Source of the DNA: Echinococcus granulosus
Taxonomy: Eukaryota > Platyhelminthes > Cestoda > Cyclophyllidea > Taeniidae
Direction of reading: 5' to 3'
DNA: 64,000 nucleotides
Assembly (NCBI RefSeq): GCF_000524195.1
Contig: NW_020170433.1
Span: 449,483 to 513,482 of the forward strand
Shown here: one piece after another, positions 26,473-37,500 of the stretch
How positions within the stretch are numbered: position 1 is the stretch's first letter
Layout: each line of letters starts with the position of its first letter
The notes under the pieces: generated by a model
What the model was told of the DNA's origin: nothing
Databases searched by the model: none
Seen by the model: the letters and a program-made list of their open reading frames with translations, nothing else
Translations under genes and position numbers: made by a program

Positions 26473-26577
26473 CCAATCCCCTTTTATGCCCATATCTACA
26501 GCGCGCAAATCTGCACTTGTGATTGGGTTACGTCTCACCCACACCAAAGTGACCACGGACGCGAGTTCGGTGATTGG
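26473..26577 (+). promoter_or_regulatory. Triple CCAAT-box cluster, likely promoter of the MYT1-type gene
   Basis: CCAAT at 26473-26477 and inverted ATTGG at 26522-26526 and 26573-26577 lie within 175 nt of the start codon. They are spaced 49 and 51 nt apart. The two inverted boxes share the context GTGATTGG. CCAAT boxes are the known target of the NF-Y factor. The local G+C is higher than in the flanks. That this is the promoter is an inference from position. Confidence 0.45.
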
Positions 26578-26623
26578 CTGGAGACATGAGATATCAAAGC
26601 AAGAATCAAGCATAGAACAACAG

Positions 26624-26638
26624 CTTTTCTTCTTCAAG
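26624..26638 (+). promoter_or_regulatory. Splice-acceptor-like site 7 nt before the MYT1-type ATG
   Basis: A pyrimidine tract CTTTTCTTCTTCAAG ends at 26638. It may be a spliced-leader or 5'UTR-intron acceptor. An in-frame TAG lies just upstream, so coding exons joined at this site would still need this ATG or a different reading. Confidence 0.35.
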
Positions 26639-26645
26639 AAGAAAC

Positions 26646-29600
26646 ATGGAGATTCTGGGTTCTGAAAAGTACTACCTCCTTTCCGCCAGCGACACGGACC
26701 TCTGCTGTAGTCAGCAAGATTTGCAACGACTTCGAGAACGCGTCAATCCCATGCAGTCCTCGATGACGATTGGTCACTTCTACCGATCGGCTTTTAAAGT
26801 GCCTAATAAGCTATCTTTTTCGCCGTCAGGGTACAAACAACAGCAACTCCAGAATGACCTTTTTTGGCCTTCTTCTTCTGAGGATTGGAAGTCTACTGCC
26901 CCTATGGGTGAGGAGAGGCCCTGCTTTCACGGCTCGCTGAATGATTTACAGGAAGGACCGATTGATTTATCTCTATCAAAGGAGAAAAAAAACAATAACT
27001 CCTCTAGGTAACCATTCTTGACTTGAGCTTTATGTGACAGTTCCTTTGGTATTTCAATTCAGTACGAAAATACCCCTCACTTCATTTAACCTACGTCTGT
27101 TCCATTTCATCACAAGAGTGCGAACCCATTTTAAAATGCTATGAACATTCAAAGTCACAAATTAATAGCTCTTGTTTGGTCAGGTAACTTCTAATTTTTA
27201 TGTTTAAAGGAGACCAAAGAACGGATTTTACTCTTATAATGCAGTTTTACCATCAATTGTATGGCGCAAAATTTAAATTAAAATTGTATGAAGCTTTTCT
27301 TGATTAAAGCCTAATTCCATTAATACAGACCGAGTGAAATAAAGGAAATGATTTATAAGATCCTTGTTTGCGTGTGCTTGGTATCTAATTTTTCATTTTT
27401 AAACTGTGGCAGATAAAAGCTTTAAGCAAAAACACTAATGTCCACCTTTGACTACTTTTTATGTGGGTGGTCTTAACAGTGAGATTTCCTCAAGGAATTT
27501 GTAAACAAGAAATGTTTTGTGATTCAGGAGTAAGGTAAATTATATTTGAGCACTTTTTGCTGTCAATCACTACATTTCTTTAGTGAATGTACACATTTAG
27601 GATCAACACTACTGATATTCACTTCATTGTACTCGACTTTCATGCTTAAAACCATCAATCAAGACGGTTTCATTAATCAAGTGATGGAAAAAAAGCACAT
27701 AAGTGAGCCATACTGTGACTCTCGCTAACCAGACTTATGATACAAATATTACAAAAGTTTGGAATGAGCTTTTGAAATGTATCAGAGCCAATTTAGATGA
27801 AATGTGTAGCTTAGCCTTGTGTGAATGGTTGAAGGGATCAAGCCACCCTGACGCTAGGAACTTTGGCGATCCACTTCTTTGGGATCGAAATGACTGCAAA
27901 AAAGAGTAAAGCAGATAACGATGATAAATGACTAGAAGTTTCCACTGAAAAGGATAGATATGTAGGCACTGCTAAATGATTCAATTTAATGCTTCATATG
28001 ATCCGCATGTCTCGTATCGGAATCACATAATGTATAAGAATTTTTGAAGGGGCATTTTACGGAAGTACTGAAGTTTTATTTTACAACGGTATTACAACTC
28101 GGCTGCACCAACTTGATGATTGGCACGAATAAAGTGTAACGTTTTCTGGTAGTTAAATTGTAAATAGTGATGAAGTTTTCATCTTTATTAATACAACCAT
28201 TTATCATTATTCGAGGAGGAAAGTTATACGCTGCGTCACCTCCCCTGCACACACTCTTTACTTTAGATCTCAGTTGAAGTAACCCCACAGCAGCGATATT
28301 TTTAGTCTGTTAGCCACTCCGAATGCGTAAGGATACAAGAGTGGATGCACTGCCGATACCTAAGAAACGCAGATCTTTCTCACATCATCACAACGAGGTC
28401 TTCACGGATAACTTAATAAACCTGTGTCATCTGGAACAGAATGTAGGAGAGACTGGCACCAAGTAAATGAACAAAGTTTAGCAAACGTAAGAGGAACGTA
28501 TTTAACCGAATTCACAGAAATATGATAAGATTTTGGAAAGACGTGAGAACTAAATGCGATATTGTCAATATTTAATTCCCATCATTTCGTATAGACATGC
28601 CTTGACCTCGGCAGCAAGGTAAGAAGAGCTGAAGTAATTACAAAACAGTCAACGTCTGCGGTTTGTGGAATCATCTACTTGTGAAGCTAGATAACTTATG
28701 GTAAAAGGTTTGGCCCTGCAGCCATTTCAAACACCTGAGTTGGTAGCGAAAGGAAATAATATTGTTTTACTAACATTTGAACTATAACTTTATCGAGTGA
28801 ACATTGAATTGATCTTTTTTTGGGTACCTTTGGGTGAATGAAAGAGCAGCTGATCTACTGAGTCTGAAAATTTCAGCCTCTGCTCCTACCAAGCCGGAGA
28901 GCTGTACCCAGAAGACTTAACAGTACGGACGCCTACCTCGTCTCCCCCCTCTATCTCTGTCTCCTCCGTAGTTGGGCCGTCGAAGATGCCTGTAACGGCT
29001 AAAGCTCCGTCGGCTAGACGGCCTGGACGGAAGCTGTTACAGTGTCCTGTGCCCGGTTGTGACGGTAGCAGTCATGCTTCGGGCAACTACGCCTCGCATC
29101 GTAGCATCAGTGGTTGTCCAAAAGCGGACAAAGCCATTGTACAGGCCTTCCATGTAGAACAAAAGTAAGGGCCTTAGTGATTTACTTTCCAAACTTGGTG
29201 ATATTAGCGCTCACTGTCTCAAAAATACAGTCTGGCAGGCAAATTCTAGTGTTAGAAAATATCCAATGCTATAAAATAGTCAGGCAAATGTCGCTGAGCA
29301 CCTCAAAACCAGTCAGTTGAACTAATTTAGGATTGAAAGAGGTGTATCTAAACTTATCACTAGAAGCAACAAATAATGGCCTAAATTAAGCGGCTTAGCC
29401 ATTAAAGCATTCTTCTAAACAGCACTAGTAGAAAAGATCTCACATCTTTTATGCACTAAAATGTTTGTCTGCGGGATTTTCTCCTTAATCTGTGTGAAAC
29501 GGTCCATGGGGAAAAGTGGTAATAATATTCTGTTCTGTTTAGCTTATCCATCCAGTTTTGTGTTCGAAGTACTTAAATCACCTAGAGAAAGTCTACAAGA

Positions 29601-31913
29601 CCCTATTTCCTAACTTACTCAGTAGCAGAGCAATCTAGTGATTGCCACACGGAGTAAATAGATTTGTAAATAAGCAGGTGACGGGTTAAAATGGCAAAGT
29701 GCTGTCAAGTAGTAACTGAGCACAAAAGCCTCCTTTGTGCCATTTTTATGAAAGGTTTTTCAGCGCAAATTTCAATGTAATCACATCGTAATCAGCCAAT
29801 GTTGATTTCAAAAGAAGGATGCCGCGAAGTTTTGTTTTGTTAAGTCCGCACAGTTCCCGAAATTTGAAATATAACAAGTGGAGAGCGACTTAGTTTCCGT
29901 AAAGGGGAATTATTTGCTACTCACTCCCAAATAGGATTGTGCTGTCAAATTATCCATACTAGGTGAATCTTCGCCAAGTCATAATGAGATACTTATTTGT
30001 ACAAAAAAAAATGAAAATTTAATTACGGACAAATGTACAACTACGGATTTCTTACGCCGTTTTGATCAGACATCCTTGATACTAACCACCTAAAAAGTAA
30101 TTTACTTGGACAATCATTATTTAGTTTTTTTGAATCTTTTTTTACTCAGTGTCATTTTTAAAATGTTTAAGTGGGAAAAGTAGATGATTTTCAGAGAAGC
30201 AGTCATAACCAAAAAAGAAAATATTTCAGACTTTTGAGATATTTTGGAATTAATTATAAGCGACGCGAAAATTCCCATAAATGTTGAATGAGCTTTAAAG
30301 GAAAAATATTACTAAAAAGGTCAAGAATAATAAAGTCTTTCAGAAAAGTACAAAAAACTTGGAATAAGTGAAACGATGAATAGTCAAGTCGATGATGTAT
30401 TCTAAGGAGTAGACGCCGTTTGAAGCACATTGACGGGACCTGAGCTTCCCCCTTCACCAGTACTTTAGTATAGTAAAAGGATGGTTATAAAATTCGGTGC
30501 CTTATTTCGTTTTCTATATTTCAGCCAGAGAAGTTTTATCACCTTCCGGTTATTCATTTATACCTTTGAAATATGTAGGGTAAAAAGTAATAAGTTTTTC
30601 ATATCTCCCCCTCTCAAATATCAAAACTATCCTCCAAAATTAGGTTTCAAAAGTCATGGTTGTCTCAGTAATTGTTAAATTAATTCAAGCAAAAACAAAC
30701 CTCAATTAAGCACATAAAGGTAAGGTTTTGGGCATCTTAAGCAACTAAATTGAACAGTTCCTTCTTGAAGTTTCATCTAGCAAACATTTGGCTCATTCTA
30801 GTTGAGAATAAAAGTGGCCAATGTTTTTTTCTCATATGTTAACTGCAAGTTGACATGCTTAAGAGTTTATGTGAAATGACGAAAAGTTTAGCAATAGGTT
30901 TTTAAAATGATATAATCTTTCAGGAAACACTGCTGCAGAATCGCCCATCCATAAAGTAGGTGTTATCTTACGGAGAGAAGGTAAATAGATAAATTAATGG
31001 CTTACTACGTTATTACCGTGACAGAGAAGAAAACTATGGCACCATTTTTACTCGCCTTTACACAGATGTCCTACCCCGGGATGCGATGGCTCGGGTCACG
31101 TGACGCGGAACTACACCAGCCACCGCAGTCTCAGCGGCTGCCCACGGGCCCACGTGTTGGGGATTAAGCGGCAGCACCAGATCCTTGCATACCGCAGCCA
31201 GCAGCAAGCCCAGGCTCAGGCGCAGCTCAGCTGCCTGAGTCTCTGTCGTCTGCAGGCGCTCTCTTCACTCCACAACAAGGCCAAACCTGGCGATACGAGT
31301 GCTCAGTGGACGCCGGATTCGATGTAAGGCAAGATTTGTTCTTACTGTTACAACTGTTTAATTCCATAAACAATGAAGTGAAAGCGGTTGGACATTCACA
31401 GGAACCACATTTGAGATGTGTTAGGATACTTGTCACGCACCCTACCTCATAAACACAGGCTGATGGAATACGATGCCTGAGCCCGTACCATTCACTTTCT
31501 AGCGGCGAAGTTAGTAGAGGACTTGCTTGAGTGTCTTAAGGAAGGAAGATTGTCTGCCGGAACCAAACCGGAGTGGAAAAATTAAAACATTAAAAATGAT
31601 AATTTTTGTATATTTATTAATAAACTCTGTGTTAACGCCTAGAAGCATAATTAAGGCTTTGCGCTGGTGCTTGAAGGCTTAAGATAAAAAGACAATTGTC
31701 TGATCGCTTCTTCTCTCTAGGGTAAATGCAGATGCTTCGGTTGCACAAACTACTACGAATGACTTTCCTCCGTCAAGCGAATCACACGAGCTGGGAGGTA
31801 ACGAGGTTCCCAAAACAGAGACACTCTTCTCCACTGCCCATCTCCTTCTTAATGCTGGTGCCAACAATGTTGCGTCCCAGACATTCACTAAGCAGGAGCC
31901 GATGAGCGATTGA
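26646..31913 (+). CDS. MYT1/ST18-type transcription factor with two CCHHC zinc fingers
   Basis: Exons are 26646-27007, 28877-29164, 31066-31323 and 31721-31913, giving 366 residues. All junctions are GT-AG with matching phases. The MYT1/MYT1L/ST18 family binds DNA through CCHHC fingers and controls neural differentiation in animals. Finger 1 has C177, C182, H187, H195 and C201, and finger 2 has C218, C223, H228, H236 and C242. Each has the pattern C-X4-C-X4-H-X7-H-X5-C with the family words PGCDGSxH, NYxSHRSxSGCP. The short linker [14 protein letters not shown] resembles the vertebrate linker that starts ADKS. Residues 105-109 are PIDLS, a PxDLS motif of the kind that binds the corepressor CtBP. 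The region after finger 2 is Gln/Ala-rich, and the C-terminus ends KQEPMSD. Vertebrate relatives have six or seven fingers, so this is a short form; 5' coding exons could still be missing. Introns 27008-28876, 29165-31065 and 31324-31720 show no repeat or RNA gene. Confidence 0.88.
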
Positions 31914-32053
31914 AAGGTGCATCAGCCCACTTTGTACATAATCAGCGTCTGAATTGCTATACGGAGGTTCCAATGACTTTTCAATTTGGAGGTAAAATTG
32001 CCACTTGGACTACAAACTGTTCACACAAGTCTTAGCATTCATGACTAATTATG

Positions 32054-32059
32054 AATAAA
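32054..32059 (+). terminator. Poly(A) signal AATAAA for the MYT1-type gene
   Basis: AATAAA 141 nt after the stop at 31913. A second AATAAA about 54 nt further on could be an alternative. Confidence 0.55.
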
Positions 32060-34140
32060 TACATATTCGTATTTACTGTAAGTTCTTCGGAGGAGCGAGA
32101 AAATTTTACAATAAACAGAAACTAAAGCAAAACCACATACTTTACATCTAGGTAACGGCAATCATTTTGGTATTTGCAGTTGTTGTAAATGTAGTAAAGG
32201 TCTTTTTAACCCATGCTACTTAGGAGTTGGTTCATACTGTGTTAACTGCGAGTTGCACAGTTATTGTTTAGCACCCCATTGGGGTGGCACTCCTAGACCT
32301 ATCACGGGAACTGTTTATTACCATAAGGTGTAGGTAACATTAAATGAATCCATAATCTAAATTTATAGTAATGTGAACAGTTCCAATCGTTATCATGTAT
32401 ATGGGAGAAGGTCCCATATTATAGGCTTTACTCGTTATCTACCTGGAAGTGAATTTAGGCTTGAGGAACATTACTGACTGATGCTGCAAGTAGGCCGTGA
32501 AGTGACCTTTCTTCTCGAACTTTGCGGAGAGCAAGTCGGTAGGGCAACTGAATTTTTCAGTCATTGGAGAGTTAAGAAAATTATGCTAATTTACTCTGCA
32601 ATGAGAGGTAATAATAAGTGCGAAATGTGGTTGTTATTGAAGTTTGTAACCTTTGCACTTTTGATAAATTTTACATCTTAAAGCTAAAGACCGAACGAAA
32701 AGTTTTAGTTACCATACTCCTCCTTTAGACAAGTGCCTGATATTTTTTAATCATGCTTAAAACACTTGGAGGGTTTCATAGCATCGCGACATTCATCATA
32801 GTGGTGTTGGCGCACATTTGATTAGGTTCGTTCAGACACTTCTTCGAGTAATCTAACACTGCCACCACCTTCAATATAGAAACTTTTGACCAGACACTTT
32901 TTCATAAGACATTTTCTCATGGAAACCGTAAATAATGTGGATTTTTTGAATATGCAAAACTATTGGACGGAAAGCCTTGTCATCTCGCAGTCCTTCCTGT
33001 TCAGACTAGAAGCAGCGGCACCATTTGAGAATGCGCTGCTTAATCTCTGCTAAGTATGTGCAGGACCCCACTATGAAGTAAATATTACCTGTAACACCTA
33101 CTCCGAATACCGTATTGGGGTGATGGTTATCACTAAAGCGGGACTTATTGCCCAGCTAGGAGGTATTACTATGGAGCGCAGGGGACAGTGAACTGTTCAG
33201 CGGGAGTCAAGTGGAGACATAATCCATATTAAGCCCTTTGAGTTTAGTCATGTGAGTGACTTAAATGCCATACATCCTTCATACAGTATACCGTCAAGTA
33301 TTTTACCTCCAAAATGGTATTGTGTTGTTAGTGGAGGTGCAGAGAGACTCAGAATATGAAAATAACACCAACACTTTTTGAAATTGGATGAAATTTTTTT
33401 TATTAAGAAGCAAAACAATTCCCAAAGATTCCAAACTGCCATTGTCTGGGTAAAACAAAGCAAACCCTAGTTTTTCCTGCATGATAAAGCTATTGCTAAT
33501 TTAACGAAAGGTTGGCTGCGGAAAATAACCAATTGTATAGGCGTTTTGGGGTGTGATTTCATAAAGCCACATTTGAATGTAGTGTTTAACTAAGCAGTCA
33601 CCAAAGTCTCTGCAGCTTGCCACATTCGGGTCAAGCGAAAAAAAAGATTGTAAAGGCAAGCAATTTCCCTAACTTAGCCGTAGCATGCAGAGACTGGAAA
33701 AAGCGTATAGCACTAATGTGAAGAAGGACTGGGAGACCGGTAGCATGACTCGATGGTCAATCTGCACAATGCGTAGGGACTACAGTGCCCACGTAATTAA
33801 ATGCGCAACTAAGTGAAATGCCAAATCACTTTTGGTCCGTGGCATGGCATTCGGGCCTCGCCAATAGCCCCTCCGCCCTACAGCACATCACTGATGTAGG
33901 TTTTCCCGTTAAATTTCGACTTACTAGGGCTCTGGCTAAGATTTGGAAGCAAAATAAACCTCATGAGAATGTATATAGCATAGATAGGATGAAATAGGAG
34001 GGGTAGATTTACTAGCCACGACAACGAGTTTTACAAACTATGGGAGGAAGGCGTACTTAACAGGCAAAGATGAAAAAAAATGAGTTAAGGTCATAAAAAA
34101 GTGTACCAAGATAAGTTCAGAAGAATACGTGTTGCTTATG

Positions 34141-34168
34141 CAGCACTCGCTAGCAATAATGAGTGCTG
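34141..34168. repeat. Hairpin, 8-bp stem
   Basis: CAGCACTC and GAGTGCTG pair across a 12-nt loop. Confidence 0.5.
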
Positions 34169-34368
34169 AATAGGTTATTATGTGAAGATTTCAAGCTTAC
34201 AGGAAGCAGATTTCGAAAGGTTTAAGTAGAAGCTGCTTCTATTAGTAAGTGGAGCAAATCCTATGGCACAAACCGTAGTGTATGTTAAAACCAGCACATA
34301 ATTAATGGCTTCAGCAAATCTTGGCCTCCCAACAAATGTCTTTGATTTTGGTTACACAATTTCTGCAA

Positions 34369-34390
34369 CTCTAACTTTTAAAAGTTAGAG
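34369..34390. repeat. Perfect 22-nt palindrome
   Basis: CTCTAACTTTT is followed directly by its reverse complement AAAAGTTAGAG, with no spacer. It lies 146 nt upstream of the NELFCD start codon. It could be a protein-binding dyad or chance. Confidence 0.55.
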
Positions 34391-34490
34391 GGTTTATAAA
34401 ATAGGAATTGTTTGTTAGGCCATTAAAATGATGCATACTACTAATAGATATCAATAAAAGGAAAGTCAAAGCAAACCAGATTTCCAAATA

Positions 34491-34505
34491 TTTTAATTGT
34501 TTTAG
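34491..34505 (+). promoter_or_regulatory. Splice-acceptor-like site 30 nt before the NELFCD ATG
   Basis: A T-rich tract ending TTGTTTTAG at 34505 precedes the start codon by 30 nt. It fits a spliced-leader acceptor or the end of a 5'UTR intron. Confidence 0.4.
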
Positions 34506-34535
34506 TGGACTGCGTATTATCCGCCCTCGGGGAAA

Positions 34536-37500
34536 ATGAATCGCGATGAGGCATTGAAGATTTTGCGGAGGAAAGATGCTATTCTTGAAAACCCTTCAGT
34601 TGTTGCAGAGGCTATTGAAGTGTATGTTGGAGCTGAATTTCTCTTCCTTTTTGGGTATCCTTGTGCGGTGCTACTTTGTGTTTTAGTGTTTCCCTTCGAT
34701 ATGGGTTGTTTTTTAGTATTATTATTACCGACAAGGTTCATTTACTAACTTTTTGCCATTGACCACTCTTAGTTACGTGTACACTTTGTCACCACACATT
34801 TTTGTGTCCGGTCTTGGCTCTTTTTTCCGAACTGCTTTGCTTAGTTTGTGATTTGTGATACGGAGATATAATGAGGTTACCTACTTTTAGTTCTTCTGAT
34901 TGTATTATTTGGTATTCGTTTCTTTGGAAATTGCATTGTTAGATGCAATCGTGATCACAGCTAATAAATTGCGATTAATTTGACAGAGTTCAGAATACTG
35001 AAACGGACCACGGAAATAGTGGTGCTGCGTCTGAAACCAGTAAAGAATCAGAAAATCCTGCCGACATATTAGTCGATAGCTATAAAGGCGCCATTGAATT
35101 TCTCTTTGAGATTGGCACATGGCTTACCTACACCGACGACGATGCGCAATCAACGCGCAATATTATCGAGTCTGTTGTTATGGAGACCATCTTGCAAAAT
35201 TATGACCGAAACAAAGCCATCAAGTGCCTTACTGAGGAAAATGTTGATGTAAGCCCAACTTGTTTTAAAGTTCTGTTTAAAGCTAAACTTCGGGGTGCTG
35301 TGGGGCTAATGCTATATCAGGTCTAAGACCACTCGAGCTCAAGGTAGACCCTGGGCAAAGTCGTTAGGTTTTTTACCTTTTGGTTCGCAGGACACAATGG
35401 AGTGGCTGAGTCATCTAATCGAATCGGCGCGATGGCGTCAAACCATCTACGAGTTAGCCCAACAACCACGTAACGAAGACTGCCCTTTCCTCTCCCTCAC
35501 CATGCCTTGCATAGCCGTGAAGGAGGAGCTCATCGGTGAGCTTATCTCCGTGCCCTTGGCCTGGAACACGTTGGAGATCTTCCTCAAGTGCGTTGCATAC
35601 ATTCTCCACCCATTGTTAAGCGCCAATACGGAGCTGATGGATGACGATCTCTTCTTGCACGACGTCGCTTTTCTCAAGTCTGCCTCCATGTCTTCTACAC
35701 AGCAGCAACTACTACAGCAACAACAGCAACAGGATACGGTGTTCAATCATTGTCTGCTTGATGTGGAGGCAGACCCCGATAAAAAGAGGATTTACCAGAT
35801 TCTGCGACACTTTTTGGTAAGAATAAAGTCGTCTTTTCGGATGAGATATGAAAAGACGAGTTTTCCATGTATTTTTTGGAGTCATGGTTCATACTCGTTG
35901 TCAAGTCTTGTCTTGTTTTCCGAATGATCATCTATGTGGCACTCTTTACTTCGGAGGTAAAATTAGTTCCTATCGTCCCGTGTCTAAAGTAGCTGTTTTT
36001 TTTCAGGGAAATCGTTGAGTTCGTATCCCCATAGCGATACAGTAGTACCTTCTTAACTACTGTATCTTGTTGATCCGGGTCTTCGGATATTTAAGCCTTA
36101 TGTGAGTGATGTTTTTATATTGAGACCGTGACTTCTGCTTTTTTTCGGTTTACCAGAAAGTGCAACCTTTAATATTTTAGTTCGGGAGTATTTTCTGTGT
36201 ATGTGTTAGAATATGAGTGTGCGCTAGACCTTCTCCTTAGAACGTTTTAAAGCACACATTTTGATGAGTAACGTAAGAATAGATGGGAGTATAGATACAG
36301 GTAATATGAATAGGGCTCCATGCAGGTGCCACAGGAGACTGGAGGACTCGCCTTTTGGTATTCCATTAAAACATTTTACTTTGCTGAGTTGCTATTTTTC
36401 GAGCAATTGCTAATCTGAGTCGGATGTTACAGTCCCTATTTATACAAGACTCTTAACAAAAACTTTGGTTTGGGGACAGAGAGCACTGCTTTCTTTTCCT
36501 TTTGCCCAAGAACAACTTTTAAGGCTAGTCGTAAACAGTTGTTCAACGCATCAGAACCATTGTATCCGATGGAAATTGGGGTCTTATGACAGGTTATTAA
36601 TACTTAAACGTATATTTGTTTCCGCAATCTGGTGACTATTTATTATCTGCATCGCTTGCTAGCATGACCTAGCTGAGGTTTCACCCGTTGCCTCTTTAAC
36701 GTCAACAGCCTCCCTTCTCATTGAAGAATCGACGAAAAATACTTTTGATACTAGTTAGTGATCAATAGGCACATATTCCCTTTGGCAACGAGTTTCGTAC
36801 TGCTGCCAGGGCTGCAGTCCTACGTATCGCTTGTACATACTTCAGTGCAGTGCCGCTTAACACATTCACTATCAAAGTCCGGATGTTTTATCTGGCCGAT
36901 CTAAAATCATCTGCAATGCCGCACCGAATAATTCAACCACTCCTCAAAAGCTAAAATGTAATCCTCCTCACACCACATCCCCATTCACCTCTAACACTGT
37001 CCCCAGCCGCCGTCTCAGAGGCGTTTTGTTACTTTTCCTTGTAGGAGATGGGTTGTCATAGTGAACAGACCTACCTAATAATTCAGTCAATGCTGCAATG
37101 TCTGATTCGCCAGAGAAATGACAACGCTGCGAGGCACCTCTCCTGGCTACTCGAGTCAGAGGCGAGTCGACGTGGGCGGGATGTCAGTCGGTACAGCGTC
37201 TACTTCTGCTTCGCCCGAAACTACCCCACTGAGGTGGCTGCTATGCGCGCCATACTCTCTGAACAGTCCCTTCTTCCCCAACCACTCGACGCGGTGAGTT
37301 CTTAACCTTTTTATAAATGAAAAGTGAATATCATTTGTTTAGAAGTACTTAGTGGAATAATGGTCAAATTCGTGAAATTTTATTTTACTTCTCTAAAGTG
37401 GTTGAAGGACATGTTAAATTTTATCAACTGAAAGGGTGCCAAAAGCTTTTATTGGCAGATAGTCTGTTCTACGTTTATGGTTGCAATATTTTCGACCTCA

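Larger units (their letters stand above)
32060..34490. other. Intergenic region between the MYT1-type gene and NELFCD
   Basis: No gene was recognised. It contains an 8-bp hairpin at 34141-34168 and a perfect 22-nt palindrome at 34369-34390. Open frames are short and without motifs. Confidence 0.45.

Noticed and set aside
31626..31632. AATAAA near the end of MYT1 intron 3
   Set aside because: It lies in the intron before a well-supported last exon. It could give a shorter transcript, but nothing else supports this.
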